Below, piece by piece: positions 23,210 to 33,876 of a DNA stretch of 64,000 bases (its first letter is position 1; each line of letters begins with the position of its first letter). Source of the DNA: Podospora pseudoanserina (taxonomy: Eukaryota > Ascomycota > Sordariomycetes > Sordariales > Podosporaceae); contig NC_085924.1 of NCBI RefSeq assembly GCF_035222485.1, forward strand, positions 3,720,001-3,784,000, written 5' to 3'. The translations under genes and the position numbers were made by a program. The notes below the pieces were generated by a model. It saw only the letters and a list, made by a program, of their open reading frames with translations. It was not told the origin of the DNA and made no database searches.

Positions 23210-25773
23210 ATGTCGGAACAGTCGCCCGAAATTGTGGCCGCCGCCAGTCTGAGTCCCCTCTCGCCCAAGCCCATCTCTGTCCAGATCCAGAGCAATTCTG
23301 TGGTGCCCATGCTCCAGGACCAAGCAGCTACCGCTGACACAGCCATGTCCGGCACCATCGTGGATCCCGGTCTGGAGACTCCGGATGCCCCTGCGCCAGT
23401 CTCCGATACTATCGTAGTGGCCGGTGACTCGTCGGACTTCCACGATGATAGCGACGGCAGCATTGACTACGGTGAAGAGGACGAGGCCGCCGAGAAGCCC
23501 TCTGCCACCTCTGACGGTGCTGCCGATGCTCCTCCCGACAATGATGAGTATGCAAGAAGCTTTGATTCGCCTGTCGACCCCCAGAGCTCGAGTAGCGAGG
23601 CTGGTGCTGGCGAGCCTCAGCCTGATGTATCAGAGGAGGCTGCCGCTTCCAATTCCATGAATGACCAAGTCACATCTGCACCTGCTCAAGCTCCAGCTCC
23701 AGCTGTCATTGCCCATCATGAAGATCGCCTTCCTCCACCCGCATCGTCGACAGCAACCCAGCCTAATGTCAACAGCTGGCCAACGCTCACATCCATTGAG
23801 AATGAGCCACCTTCCCAGTCCAGCGGCCCCGAAACTTCCAGTCCATCAGACGCACCGACGTCCACCCCCAACAACAAGTCCGCTGCTGCATCTGCTGAGG
23901 CCGCTGACATCCAAAAGCTGGTAGACGACATCACTGCTCGAGCCACTGCTACTGTCACGTCTGCAGATACCCCAACATCCGTATCCGCCCCTTTGATTTC
24001 AGGCCCCCTTCCCCCATCACTGCCCCCCAAGCCATTATTATCGGCTCAACCACATGCCTATCAGCCACGTGGTCCCAATCCCACACACAACCACAACCAC
24101 CCGTTAGGACCTTATAGACATTCGCTTGACTCCATGGAGCCACCAGCCTCGGCTCCTGGAGCGGCTGGCGCCGGTTACGCAGCCTCCTTTTCCAACCATG
24201 CCTGGGATACCTTCGTTAACGACGAGAGGACGTATACCTCGGAACAAAACTGGGATAGGTTCCCCGAAGGCGCCCGTATCTTTGTCGGTATGTTGGCCCC
24301 GATGTTGCTGGTGTTCATAGGCTGACTGACAAATGTGTATAGGCAATCTCTCCAGCGATCGGGTATCAAAGAAGGAGGTGTTCGCCGTGTTCAGCAAGTA
24401 TGGCAGACTAGCGCAGATTTCCATGAAGAGCGCCTATGGTTTTGTGCAGTACCACAACGTTTCTGAAGCCCAGGCCGCACTGGAGGCATGTCAGGACATG
24501 GAGCTTGGTGGCCGCCGCATTCGTGAGTGTGCCCTTGTCTCCACGAAAAACAATCTCTTAACTAACCTGTTACACAGACCTCGAAATATCCCGTCGTCAA
24601 AAGAAAAAGGGTGGAGATGACAGAGGGCACTCGCCAGATCGACGCGGTGGTCCTCGTGGCATGGCAAATGACAGGCTCGACTTGAACAACCAGCCGAGAG
24701 ACCCTGGTTGGAAGAGAACCAATGACCACCGCCGCTCCGCCTCGCCCCGCCGAGACGACCCTCGCGGCTTCTATGCTCGAGATCGTGACAACGGTCCAAT
24801 GTCACACGACCGTCGCCGGTCCCGGTCGCCCCGGCGCAGCCGTTTTGGCAGTGAATCCTATAGACGAAGAAGTCCCAGTCCACATCGCCGCACCCCATCG
24901 GATGTAGACCGCCTCGACATCCCTCGCCGGTACGGTAACGATGTTCCAGACGTCCAGATCCTGCTCCTCCAAGATCTGGACCGGCCCTTTGTTGACTGGG
25001 TACAGAACGCTCTCCATGCCCATGGCCTCAAGACAGCCGTGATGCATCTCAACCCTCGCTTTCCCCGCAATACAATCGTGCAGCGCCAGGTGCTCGAAGG
25101 TGTTCATGCCATTATTGACCTAGACCAGAAATCCCGTGACTCGGGATTGATATCACTGCAACTGTTCATCCGCAACACAGGCACGGGGAGCAATATCCGG
25201 TTTGAGAGTTACAACTCGCTGAACCCGGAACTGGCGGGTGGGCTGGTCATGAGGGAGAAGACGAGAGTCGTGCATGCTCCTCCACCACCTCCACCGCCCC
25301 ATGTCGCGGCATATCCTCCAACTTACCAGCCTCCTCCTGTTGCTGCTCCCACTGCTCCTTATCAGAGTCCCATTGTTCCACCGCCTGCCACCGGATATCA
25401 GAGCTATCCTCCAGCGTCATCCATTCCACAAGCTGCTCCTGCTCCTCCTGCTACGCCTATTGATAATGATTATTTGAGGTCTCTGTTGACCGGTCTCCAA
25501 ACCCAGCAGCAGTCGCAACAGCAGACTGCTGCTGCCAGGGCACCTGCTCCACAGATTGATATCAATGCGTTGCTTGGGTCTTTGCAGGGTGGTGTACCGC
25601 AGCAAGCACCACCGCAACAGTATGGGGTGCCACAACCACCACAGTTCCAGGGAGCAGCAGGGTACTACGGCGGTGGGCAGAATGCGGTTGCACCGACGCC
25701 GGTGGCATTGGGGAACAATGCGCATATTCAGAACATTATGGAGAATCTCAAGAGGGCTTCGGGGAGTAAGTAG
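23210..25773 (+). CDS. Nab3-like RNA-binding protein (RRM plus NCOA5-like domain)
   Basis: Exons 23210-24287, 24343-24522 and 24578-25773 give 817 aa, joined in frame at FVG/NLSS and RRI/HLEIS. Residues 1-345 are disordered and acidic (SSDFHDDSDGSIDYGEEDE). The single RRM (about 355-427) has RNP2 IFVGNL and RNP1 KSAYGFVQY. An Arg/Ser-rich stretch follows (SRSPRRSRFGSESYRRRSPS). A folded segment with DVQILLLQDLDRPFVDWVQ and HAIIDLDQKSRDSGLISLQL resembles the anticodon-binding-like domain of NCOA5. A Pro/Gln-rich tail ends in the helix NIMENLKRASGSK. In yeasts Nab3 works in termination and surveillance of non-coding RNA with Nrd1 and the nuclear exosome; the window also carries Rrp6. Whether the fungal protein keeps that partnership is not visible here. 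Confidence 0.85.
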
Positions 25774-25929
25774 GGTGGTGTTGCTGCGAGGGGGGGGAGT
25801 GGGCTCGAACTCTGTTGATGATGGGTATACTGTAGCGATCAGCGTAATGAATACAATTTTAAGACAACTTGAGTACCAATTCTGCATTCTCCCTGCTACA
25901 AACGCCCAGAACCGCACTGCTTGTCCCGC

Positions 25930-26220
25930 CTCAAAAGATAATCAGTAGGCATTTAAAGATAGTCGATATGCTTTGAAACATTAACTATCTTCAAAGGCAT
26001 GTTGATTATGTTTTGGAGCCTATAAATTATTTCTCAAGGCCTATTATCTATCTTTGAAGGCCTATTATCTATCTTTTAAGGGCCTGTTATCTATCTTTTA
26101 AGGGCCTATTAACTATCTCTAAAGGCCTTTAAAGATAGGTAACAAGCCTCTAAAGATACCTAGTTAGTGCGCACTCTCGCTATCCCTTGAACCTATTCAC
26201 CATCTTTAAACACCTATTCC
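25930..26220. repeat. AT-rich array of about 21-bp units in both orientations
   Basis: Degenerate copies of a unit close to AAGGCCTATTATCTATCTTT occur head to tail at about 26034-26125 (four clear copies of 21-22 bp). Reverse-complement copies (AAAGATAG...AGGC) lie on the left (25934-25975) and right (26128-26160), and weaker copies follow to about 26218. The array is much more AT-rich than the surrounding coding DNA and lies between the convergent Nab3-like and CBM19 genes. It contains no coding potential. It could be a minisatellite with inversions or the remains of a small inverted-repeat element. Confidence 0.8.
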
Positions 26221-26380
26221 TTTGGAACAAAAGCTATGAATTAAAGAATCACCACACGTTATACTGATTTCTGTAGTGCTAGGTAATTATAAAGATCTAG
26301 AGCGTGGTAAGGTATCACAATGTTCATTTTTTTTTTCTTAATTTCCAAAAGACCAGACGTCCAGACATTCCGGTAATCGC

Positions 26381-26492
26381 TTAAGCACCAACAGTAACCG
26401 TCACCGTCTCCCGCACCTGCTCCGTTACTGTCTCCCTCTCCGTCACCGTGACCGTTGCCTCTTTCTCCTGCCCTCCGTTTGCCACGTCTGGG

Positions 26493-26524
<32 letters not shown>

Positions 26525-28339
26525 CGTTGGCTCTGGAATAGGAGTGGGAGTGGCGGAGGCGGTGGCGGTGGTGGTGATGGTGGTGGTGTCCTCGATAGGA
26601 ATAACCGACAATCTTGTCCTCGTTGTTGTAGTGGTTGGAACCGGCTCAGGAGTGGGAAAGATGATCGGGGGAGGGGTGGCTGATGTTTGGAGAGGTTCGC
26701 TCTCGACAGGCGCGGGGAGGAAGGGTTCGACGCTTGGGAGGTTGGTTGTTGTGGGGAGGGGGATAATGGTCTCGTCGAGTTGGGGGAAGCGGGGGGTTGG
26801 GCTGAGGGTGAGGGTCATGGTTATTGTTTCTGAGGTCAGGTCGATGGTGGCAGTTTTGGTGATGGCGGTTGTGAGGGGGGTTGTCTCGGTTTGGATGGGA
26901 GCTTCCCCTGTTTGGGTGACTGTCTCGATGCCGGTCGAGATCGTGATGGTTGCTGTGCTGGTGATGGATTGTGCTGGTGACTCTGTGGGGGTAGTATCGA
27001 CGTCTGTTTCGGTGACTGTTCCGACGCCGGAAGAGACTGTGATGGTTGCTGTTGCAGTGAATGTATCCGCTGGTGTGCTCGAGGCAGGTGCAGTGGTTGC
27101 GGGAGGAGTGGAAGGGGCATCGCTTGTGAGATTGGGGATCATATCCGCTGGCACAATTCCCAAGGTCTCCTGCGCCAGATCAGGATCGACGCACCCGATG
27201 ATGACGCCGTTGACCGTATTGTTCAGGGGCATGGCGAAGCAGGCTGTGCCGGAGGGGCACTCGCGCTGAAGCTCAAAGTTGTTTCCATTCTCGGAGCACT
27301 TCACGACGTTGTGGTTGACGCAGGCGGCCTGGCCTACATTGCAGGCGGTGGACATGGTGGTTTCTGAGAAGATGGTGTTGTACTCCTGGGCCAGGGCAAT
27401 GTTGTTTCTGAACTCATTGGTGGGGATGCTTGCGGTCGCGGTTGGGAGGTTGGTGATGGCGGTGGGAATGGCGGTGTTGGGCTCGCCGGTGACGGTGACG
27501 TTGGCGGTTGAGGTGGCCGGTGTTGATGCGGTTTCGGCAGGGAGAGTGCTAGTAGCACCACTCTCTGTCGGGCTGCTTGTGAGGTCGGCGGGCTCGGTAG
27601 TAGCGCTGCTGGTGAGATCGGTACTAGCAGTCCCAGTCGCGGTGGCCGATGGAGTAAGAAAGGAGGAAACAATCAGCGGCGTGCTTGAAGTTGGCAACGG
27701 CTTTGATGTCTCAACGGAGGTCTCCGTCTCACTGGCGAGGCTCGTGGCGGGCGTGGATGTTTCGACTAGAGAGGTCTCGAGGGAAGCAGTCGCGGTCTCC
27801 GATGTCTCCACTGTTGAAGTCTCGACAGTCGAAGTTTCAACAGTAGAGGTCTCAGTCGCAAGAGTCTCGGTAGCAGTAACCTCCCCCACCGACGTCTCAC
27901 CCACAGAACTCTCCGCCCCCGAACTCGCAACCGAGCTGACTGTAGCCCCAGGTAAGCCCGTCACCGTCGCCTCAGCAGTAGAAGTCTCCAACCCCGCCCC
28001 GGCGCTCGTCTCTGGCGCCCCAACCAACGGCAGCGTAACCTGGCTAACCAAACTCCTCGTCGTTGTAGTAGGTACAGCCTCCTCAACCTCCGTCACCGTC
28101 GTCTCCGGCACAATCGTCGTCACCACCGTGGTCTCGATGTTCGTACGCGTCGTGATCACCGGGCCCCCAACGGTAGTATTAAACTGCCTCGCCCACTTCA
28201 TCCTCCCCACCCCCTCCTCCTCCTCCACCGTCCTCCTCCCCTGATGCCCATTCCCATTCCATCCCCTCCTCCACTTAAGAGGACCGGCCTCTGCAACCGA
28301 CCCCAAAAGTAGCGATATTAATGTTGTTGTAAGGCGCAT
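26381..28339 (-). CDS. Secreted Ser/Thr-rich protein with a CBM19-like chitin-binding module
   Basis: This single exon encodes 652 aa. Residues 1-18 form a signal peptide (LTTTLISLLLGSVAEA), followed by a basic pair (RRG, GRR) that could be a Kex2 site. Most of the protein is Thr/Ser/Val/Glu-rich and would be heavily O-mannosylated, with short tandem repeats (ETSTVETSTVETSTVETS) and a repeated TATITVSSGVGTVTET / TATITISTGIETVTQT segment. A cysteine-containing module at about 330-385 has C-GQAACVNH-C-NNFELQRECPSGTACFAMP...GC spacing, resembling carbohydrate-binding family 19 modules of fungal chitinases and wall proteins. There is no catalytic domain and no hydrophobic GPI-type tail, so it is probably secreted or wall-associated through chitin. 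The module assignment is by pattern only. Confidence 0.82.
26494..26529. repeat. GTT trinucleotide repeat coding for a threonine run
   Basis: About eleven GTT/GTC triplets (plus strand) near the 3' end of the wall-protein gene encode a run of threonines on the minus strand. They lie in frame, so length changes would alter only the number of Thr residues. Confidence 0.9.
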
Positions 28340-29851
28340 CTTTGCTTTGCCTTCGAACCAAAGAAAAAGTGTATAAAAAAAGAATACAAAAAGAGAGATG
28401 TAGGACCAGCCCAGAAAAATCCGTTATGCTATGTAGCAAAGAGAGGTCTCGTTTTTGATGGAAGATATGCTGACACAGAAAAAATGATATAGATATATGC
28501 CACGCAAGTGATGATGATAGACAAAAGATGAAAAAGATGACAACAAATGAGATGTTTGCCAACTGGCAAGGATATTGGGAGTTGATCGACAAGAGAGAAA
28601 AGGAAAAGATATGTGTGTGTGTGTGTGTGTGTGAGACAAGGGATAAAGAAGAGAAAGAGAGGGTATGACGTGCGGGAGAGAAATGTATAAGAGATGGGCA
28701 CACACACCCACGTTCCCCGAAAGCCCGTAACCGCGTCTCTTTCTCACGATATTACCTGCGCTTCCCCCTCCACTCCAGCCTCGGTATCATCACATATCAT
28801 CACCGCCCCAGCATCTTCCACCAGGCCGGAACACCTGGCCACCACCCAACCCGCATCAGCGCGTGGACATCTCCAACTTCGGCCAAACCCTTTGGTTGGC
28901 GGTCGTTGCACAACTCCCACCCCCAGTCCAGTTGGCAAACCCCAGCAGCAACCGCCCGCCTTACAATTTCTTTCACTGCCGGGGATGTCCCACAATGCGT
29001 CTAATCTCCAAGCGCTCACGAACCTACCATTTACTTCCCTCTCACCAGCCTGACGTTTCCTCGTCGTCGTTGAAACAAGCGCCGAAGCGTTCTCATTGGT
29101 CCACAACCTACCCCTGCCAAGACCGACTTCGTAGCCGCTGGCACCAATCGCTTGGGAATTCCACCCCCCCGCCCCCCTGTGAGCCTCACTTTTCTTTGAA
29201 CACTTCATCTCTGCCGACTGGAGTGTCCTCAAATCATTCCGAGTGGGCTATAAAGAGGAAACAAAAACCCCTCATTTTTCACACAGCATCTGCGCACAAT
29301 CTTTTGCTGGATGAGCTAGCTACTATACATAACCCTCCTTTGTGTATGACCAAGATAACATTCCTAACCCTCACCACCTACACATGCGCCAGAAATCCAG
29401 TAATCCTACCCCCTCTCATGAAGTAGTAGCTGCCTCGAGTTTAATACACCCTGCTTCACAACGTCACCACATGAACACACAAGTCACAACTTCAATCCTT
29501 TGACATGTTCAAAGACTTCTTTGGCACTGTCGATAATACATGCATCCAAACTTATATACCCATCCCCCACCCCAACTTCCTGCCGACACCCCTCCTACCC
29601 GAATCATATACACAAATAACGACTCTGAATCCAGATCATGATCGCATTTCCCCCTCTCTTCCCTCCATCTCTCTTTCGATATATACATACATCTCTTCCA
29701 ATGCAAAAAAGCTCTACTCCCACCAAGCCACCCCGGGTATCTTATGCTGAATCGACCGAAACTGGAAATATGCTGCCCCCTCCTCCCCAAAGCCCCAATA
29801 CACTCATAATGTGTATACTAAAGAATGCCCATTCCAACACAACCAAGCGTT
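28340..29851. other. Intergenic region upstream of the CBM19 gene
   Basis: About 1.5 kb hold the promoter and leader of the minus-strand wall-protein gene and the 3' flank of DIM-2. A TG dinucleotide tract lies at 28612-28633. Long open frames here lack recognisable domains and start codon context; I see no supported gene. Confidence 0.5.
28612..28633. repeat. TG dinucleotide microsatellite (11 units)
   Basis: An uninterrupted TG/CA run of 22 bases lies about 270 bp upstream of the start codon of the minus-strand wall-protein gene. Confidence 0.92.
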
Positions 29852-30012
29852 TCAATGTCCATCATCCCCCGAAATCCGCACAATCGTCGGACCGGGCAAC
29901 TTCTCCGCTGATGTACACGGCGAAGGAAGCGACTGCACCGCATTGTCCGACTCGCTCTGAGCAACCTCAGAACTGCCCGCAGTAGAAGCTTTCTCCGCCA
30001 TTCGAGCCACCA

Positions 30013-33000
30013 TCACCCTCTCAACCTGCTAAATTTTGCTGACGTGCCCCTCCCCCCCTTAACTGTCTCAGACAAAAGCCGGTTACCATACCCGTTAATC
30101 TCCACACCCTCCACCTCATCAACATTCGTAGCCACCAACCCCGCCATCTCCTCCCACTCCTCCCTCCTGAGCTGCTCTTCCACTGCATCCTCAACACCTG
30201 TCTCCATCGTACCCTCCCTCCTCCCCCGACCATCATCCCCCAAACACCCCGTCCAGGCTTCCCGAAACTTCAGCCCCAACGCCACCGCCATGTGCCTCGA
30301 CACACTATTCCCCACCAACTTCCACTTATCCGACTGCCTCCCCAGCAGCACCTCCTCCTCCAAAAACCCCTGCGCCCTTCGAGCCTCTGCCAAGGTAAAG
30401 GGCCTGCTCTCCCTCCAATGCAAGCCGTTCGCGGTCCTCGCGTCCCGAGGGTCCAACGCCGTCGTGATGGTAGGGAACGCAAGGTGTGGCGCAAGTCTTG
30501 ACCACCCCTGTGCGGTGCTGGCAACCCGACCGCGCATCGTGCCCTCACCACTGGGGAACAGCTCCCTGTCCGCCGCCGTCATCACCCCCTTTCCGCCATT
30601 CCACGTCTTGACGAAATTCATGCCGTGGGGGAAAATGGGAATTACTGCCACCTGCTGTCGAATAGTTCCGGTGAAACCTATAGTTAGACGGTGCTCCGGG
30701 TGAGATACGCAAGCATCTACCATGCCATCGATAATGTCGGGCAGATCTGCCGTCGCCTCAGACGAGCTGGTGTACTTGAACGGCGTGGGAATATCAAGAA
30801 ATCGCCGGACATAAGCCTCGCCATTGCACAGTTTCCCAATACCCCGCTGTTTTGTCCCCGGATAGTGGGAATGTGAGGGTGCGGGTGCTTCAGGCAAGCG
30901 CACGTCGGGGGTTGCAATGAGGAGAAACACCCGGTTACGCGACTGGGGCGCACCGTGGGTCCAGGCATCCCCATTCACCAGCTGAGCTTGGTAACCCAGG
31001 CCGATGACAGCACAGAACAGCTGGGACAGCGTGTCTTGGCTTCGGTTTTGGTGTGCTTGGACGATCGAGGCGACGTTTTCGAGAACAGCGTACTTTGGGC
31101 GATAAAAGTCGATAAAGGCCGCAAAGGACGCCACCATGGACTGGTTCTTTGTTTGCTTGAGGTCCTTCTTGTCTATGGTCAACAGTGAGAACCCAGGGCA
31201 GGGGCTGCCCGCTGAGATGACTTCCACATCGCCTGGTCGAGGAACATTATCCGAGAACTTTCCCTCCAGAGCTAGCCGTAGAAGGTCATCCACCGAGCCA
31301 TAGAAAGGATGCACGATGTCTTGGTCAGGGGCGTTGGCCATATAGGTATGGATAGCCTTGTCCCAAGTATCGGCAGCCCAACGCATTTCAATGGCGCCAC
31401 CATCCTCAAGACCTCGTCCCAGGTTACCACTCCCACAGAACAAGTCCATTCCCCTCAGCTTGCGGACATTGTCTGCCCTTGGATCAAAGCCCTGACGCAG
31501 GGTCAAAGGCATGTTGCCAAGAGGAACAACCTTTTGTCGAGTGCCGTCAAGTTGGTGGGTGATATAGAAGAGATTCCCAGTTCCGCCGCGATTGTATGGG
31601 CTTGGAATAGGTGAATCAGCCTCGAAGACGCGCACTTGACATCTCCCTGTGATTCTGTCAGGCTTCATCACCACAAACTTGTCCGTATAGACGAGCTCGT
31701 TGGCGGCGGCGCTCTTGACCACAGAATCGACCTCCCCGCGCCTGAGGAGCCTCCGGAGCCGCACGAATATGGTCTTGCCTTGCTTGAACACCTTGACAAT
31801 CTCACAAGGCTCCGTATATTTGTCCGACAAGTTCAACAGTACCAGGACTGTGTCGCCCGATCTGTAACCGAGCTTCTCCAACCCATGAGAGCATCTGATG
31901 TGCGACTCTTGCAGTGATACCCAGCGTCGGTGTTTCACAATGTAAGTGTGCCGGACAAAAAAGTCGTCACCGCTGGTCTCTGGGCTGCCGAACCAGTTGG
32001 CTTTGTGGACAGCCATAACCTCGTGCTCTTTAACCCTGGCATGCTTGCCCTCCTCACATGTACAATGATCGCTCAGGAATAGCTCGTTCGGCCAAGGGTA
32101 TCGCATCAAACAACACGGCGTCTCTGCAGGTCGGTATAGCCATGTGACATCGAAGCTTCGGGCGCCATCTTTGGCTTTGTGAACCTTTTGGACCAGACCG
32201 AACCAGCGCGAGTCGGTCACCCCCTCTTCCTTCTTCCACTTGGTGTTTGTGCTTTCATCGTCGTGTGGAGTAGAGATGGTGTCGCCAACTTGGATTGCAT
32301 CAGTAACGTCGAGAGGTAAAAATTGTGTGGTCCCTCGGCGCCTCCCCGGAACATTGCACTCCATCTTGATCTGAACATCTGGTGTCGCTTCCCGGGCCGG
32401 CACTGGTGTTCGAAGCCCTCCATCTGGACTTGACACCACATGGAATACCTTCCCAAGAACCATATGTCCAAACAACTCATTGATATACGGCGTTACGATG
32501 GTCGGAGCCACCTCAACATCCTGCTTCATCGGCCTGCCCTCCAGAAGCTTCGGGAGCTCCGGCACAGCTTTGGTAGACTCGTAGATATCGAGATTCATCG
32601 CCTCCCGAAATAGCCTCATCGAGCCGGCCTTCTTTTCCCCGTGAACCCCAAAGACTTCTTTCCAAATAAAGTCGATGTTGTTGACGATTGCAACCCTGAA
32701 GTCAATCCTAGGATACTGTCGCCGCCACTTTCGGAAAGCGGCAGATCCGCCATGGGTGCTCTCAAGCCACTCAGAGAAAGAATTCTTGAAGACTTCGAGA
32801 CAAAGACTGCGGTTTTCCTGGAGCAAGTAACCAGCATAGTCGACGACGTGCTTGGCGAGATCCATGGCCCATACAAACGGTTCGTAAAACCTTTTGTATT
32901 CAATCGTTGGCCTCCGCAGTCGATAGTAGACCTCATTTCTCGAATTAAAGACCGAACGAACCCAGACTTCGCCATCCACGCTCGGGTGCTCAACCCCATA

Positions 33001-33876
33001 GTTGCCGATGGGAAGTTCAGCCACCTCGACTTTCTGAACAAAGTACTTGTGACCCTTCCAGCTGAGCACACCGTCAAAGTAGTACCGGTCGGTGGGCTTC
33101 CTCATGCCTATGTGCTGCAATGACCTCATTTCCAAAGGATAGTGTTTCGTATCCAGATAGAACGAGAACCGGTCCAAGTCAAATTCCATGAAATCGCCAT
33201 CCATAGCGCCATGGGCCTCCTTTAGGGCCTGCACCGCAATGCGCTCCTTAACCACGGGGAAGGGAGGTACAAATCCATCGTGCTGGGATCTTGGCGTAAC
33301 AAGTGTCGAAACAGGTATCTCGACAGAAAGTGGCTGGTTTGGAGGGACCGGGCTAGGCAAACAAGGTGGTGGTGTCTCATTGAGGGTTTCTGGTGCCTCC
33401 TCGAGAATTTCTGATGTCTGGGCGATGACTGCCTGGGCGACAACCGCCATTTCCAAACTGACGAGTTCGGGCTCTGGAGACTGTGATGAGCATGATCCCT
33501 GAGGTTCTGGCAATGATACTGGCGGCAGGCAAGGTGCATCTGGGAGGATTGCGCGGCAGTTGTCTGGCAATATTGGGGGCGGTGACCAGGACGAGTCTTC
33601 TGGCCCTGGCAGGTACACTGGCGGCAGGGAAGGTGCGTCTGGGAAAATCGCATGACATTGTGCTGGCAGGACTGGCGATGATGATGGTGGTAACGAGTCG
33701 ACTACTGGTGACGGCTCATCCTGGTTCTGAAGGAGAGGCAGATGATCCAGAGATGCTGGGAGCAACGGCCGTAGTTGGTCCAAGATGGCAGCTTCCATCT
33801 TATCATGCGTTGGGATGAGCTCATTGAACTCGAGGTCATGTCCCATGGAGGGCCACGAATCCAGCACCCTCACCAT
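30013..33876 (-). CDS. dim-2: DIM-2 type DNA (cytosine-5) methyltransferase
   Basis: This is the maintenance-independent cytosine methyltransferase that methylates transposon relics and RIP-mutated DNA in Neurospora. From the ATG at 33876 it has 1287 aa. The N-terminal 200 residues are Pro-rich and include a duplicated PDAP-LPPV-LP segment. The conserved DIM-2 N-region follows (VSTLVTPRS, DRYYFDGVLSWKGHKYFV), then a BAH-like module (TPCCLMRYPWPNELFLSDHC, about 560-680). The catalytic domain from about 805 has motif I MDLFCGSGNLGRGL, motif IV SPCPGFSLL, motif VI VLENV, motif VIII GAPQSRNRVFL and motif X GNSVSRHMAVALG. SPCPGFS separates it from RID/Masc1. The 3' end is uncertain: a protein-like frame (ARMAEKASTAGSSEVAQSES... 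to PTIVRISGDDGH) continues to a stop at 29852, suggesting a further small intron. Confidence 0.95.
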   Translation of the reverse strand: MVRVLDSWPSMGHDLEFNELIPTHDKMEAAILDQLRPLLPASLDHLPLLQNQDEPSPVVDSLPPSSSPVLPAQCHAIFPDAPSLPPVYLPGPEDSSWSPPPILPDNCRAILPDAPCLPPVSLPEPQGSCSSQSPEPELVSLEMAVVAQAVIAQTSEILEEAPETLNETPPPCLPSPVPPNQPLSVEIPVSTLVTPRSQHDGFVPPFPVVKERIAVQALKEAHGAMDGDFMEFDLDRFSFYLDTKHYPLEMRSLQHIGMRKPTDRYYFDGVLSWKGHKYFVQKVEVAELPIGNYGVEHPSVDGEVWVRSVFNSRNEVYYRLRRPTIEYKRFYEPFVWAMDLAKHVVDYAGYLLQENRSLCLEVFKNSFSEWLESTHGGSAAFRKWRRQYPRIDFRVAIVNNIDFIWKEVFGVHGEKKAGSMRLFREAMNLDIYESTKAVPELPKLLEGRPMKQDVEVAPTIVTPYINELFGHMVLGKVFHVVSSPDGGLRTPVPAREATPDVQIKMECNVPGRRRGTTQFLPLDVTDAIQVGDTISTPHDDESTNTKWKKEEGVTDSRWFGLVQKVHKAKDGARSFDVTWLYRPAETPCCLMRYPWPNELFLSDHCTCEEGKHARVKEHEVMAVHKANWFGSPETSGDDFFVRHTYIVKHRRWVSLQESHIRCSHGLEKLGYRSGDTVLVLLNLSDKYTEPCEIVKVFKQGKTIFVRLRRLLRRGEVDSVVKSAAANELVYTDKFVVMKPDRITGRCQVRVFEADSPIPSPYNRGGTGNLFYITHQLDGTRQKVVPLGNMPLTLRQGFDPRADNVRKLRGMDLFCGSGNLGRGLEDGGAIEMRWAADTWDKAIHTYMANAPDQDIVHPFYGSVDDLLRLALEGKFSDNVPRPGDVEVISAGSPCPGFSLLTIDKKDLKQTKNQSMVASFAAFIDFYRPKYAVLENVASIVQAHQNRSQDTLSQLFCAVIGLGYQAQLVNGDAWTHGAPQSRNRVFLLIATPDVRLPEAPAPSHSHYPGTKQRGIGKLCNGEAYVRRFLDIPTPFKYTSSSEATADLPDIIDGMVDACVSHPEHRLTIGFTGTIRQQVAVIPIFPHGMNFVKTWNGGKGVMTAADRELFPSGEGTMRGRVASTAQGWSRLAPHLAFPTITTALDPRDARTANGLHWRESRPFTLAEARRAQGFLEEEVLLGRQSDKWKLVGNSVSRHMAVALGLKFREAWTGCLGDDGRGRREGTMETGVEDAVEEQLRREEWEEMAGLVATNVDEVEGVEINGYGNRLLSETVKGGRGTSAKFSRLRG

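Noticed and set aside
25930-26220. CRISPR-like array
   Set aside because: Units are tandem without unique spacers, occur in both orientations and are in a fungal genome.
26381-26480. Possible GPI anchor on the CBM19-like wall protein
   Set aside because: The C-terminus (TVTVTVGA) lacks the hydrophobic tail needed after an omega site.
27279-28244. 321-codon Val/Ser-rich frame on the plus strand
   Set aside because: It is antisense to the Thr-rich wall protein; ACC/ACT codons read as Gly/Val-rich nonsense on the other strand.
30013-33876. RID/Masc1-type methyltransferase
   Set aside because: Motif IV is SPCPGFS and the N-terminal region matches DIM-2; RID proteins are shorter and have a different motif.
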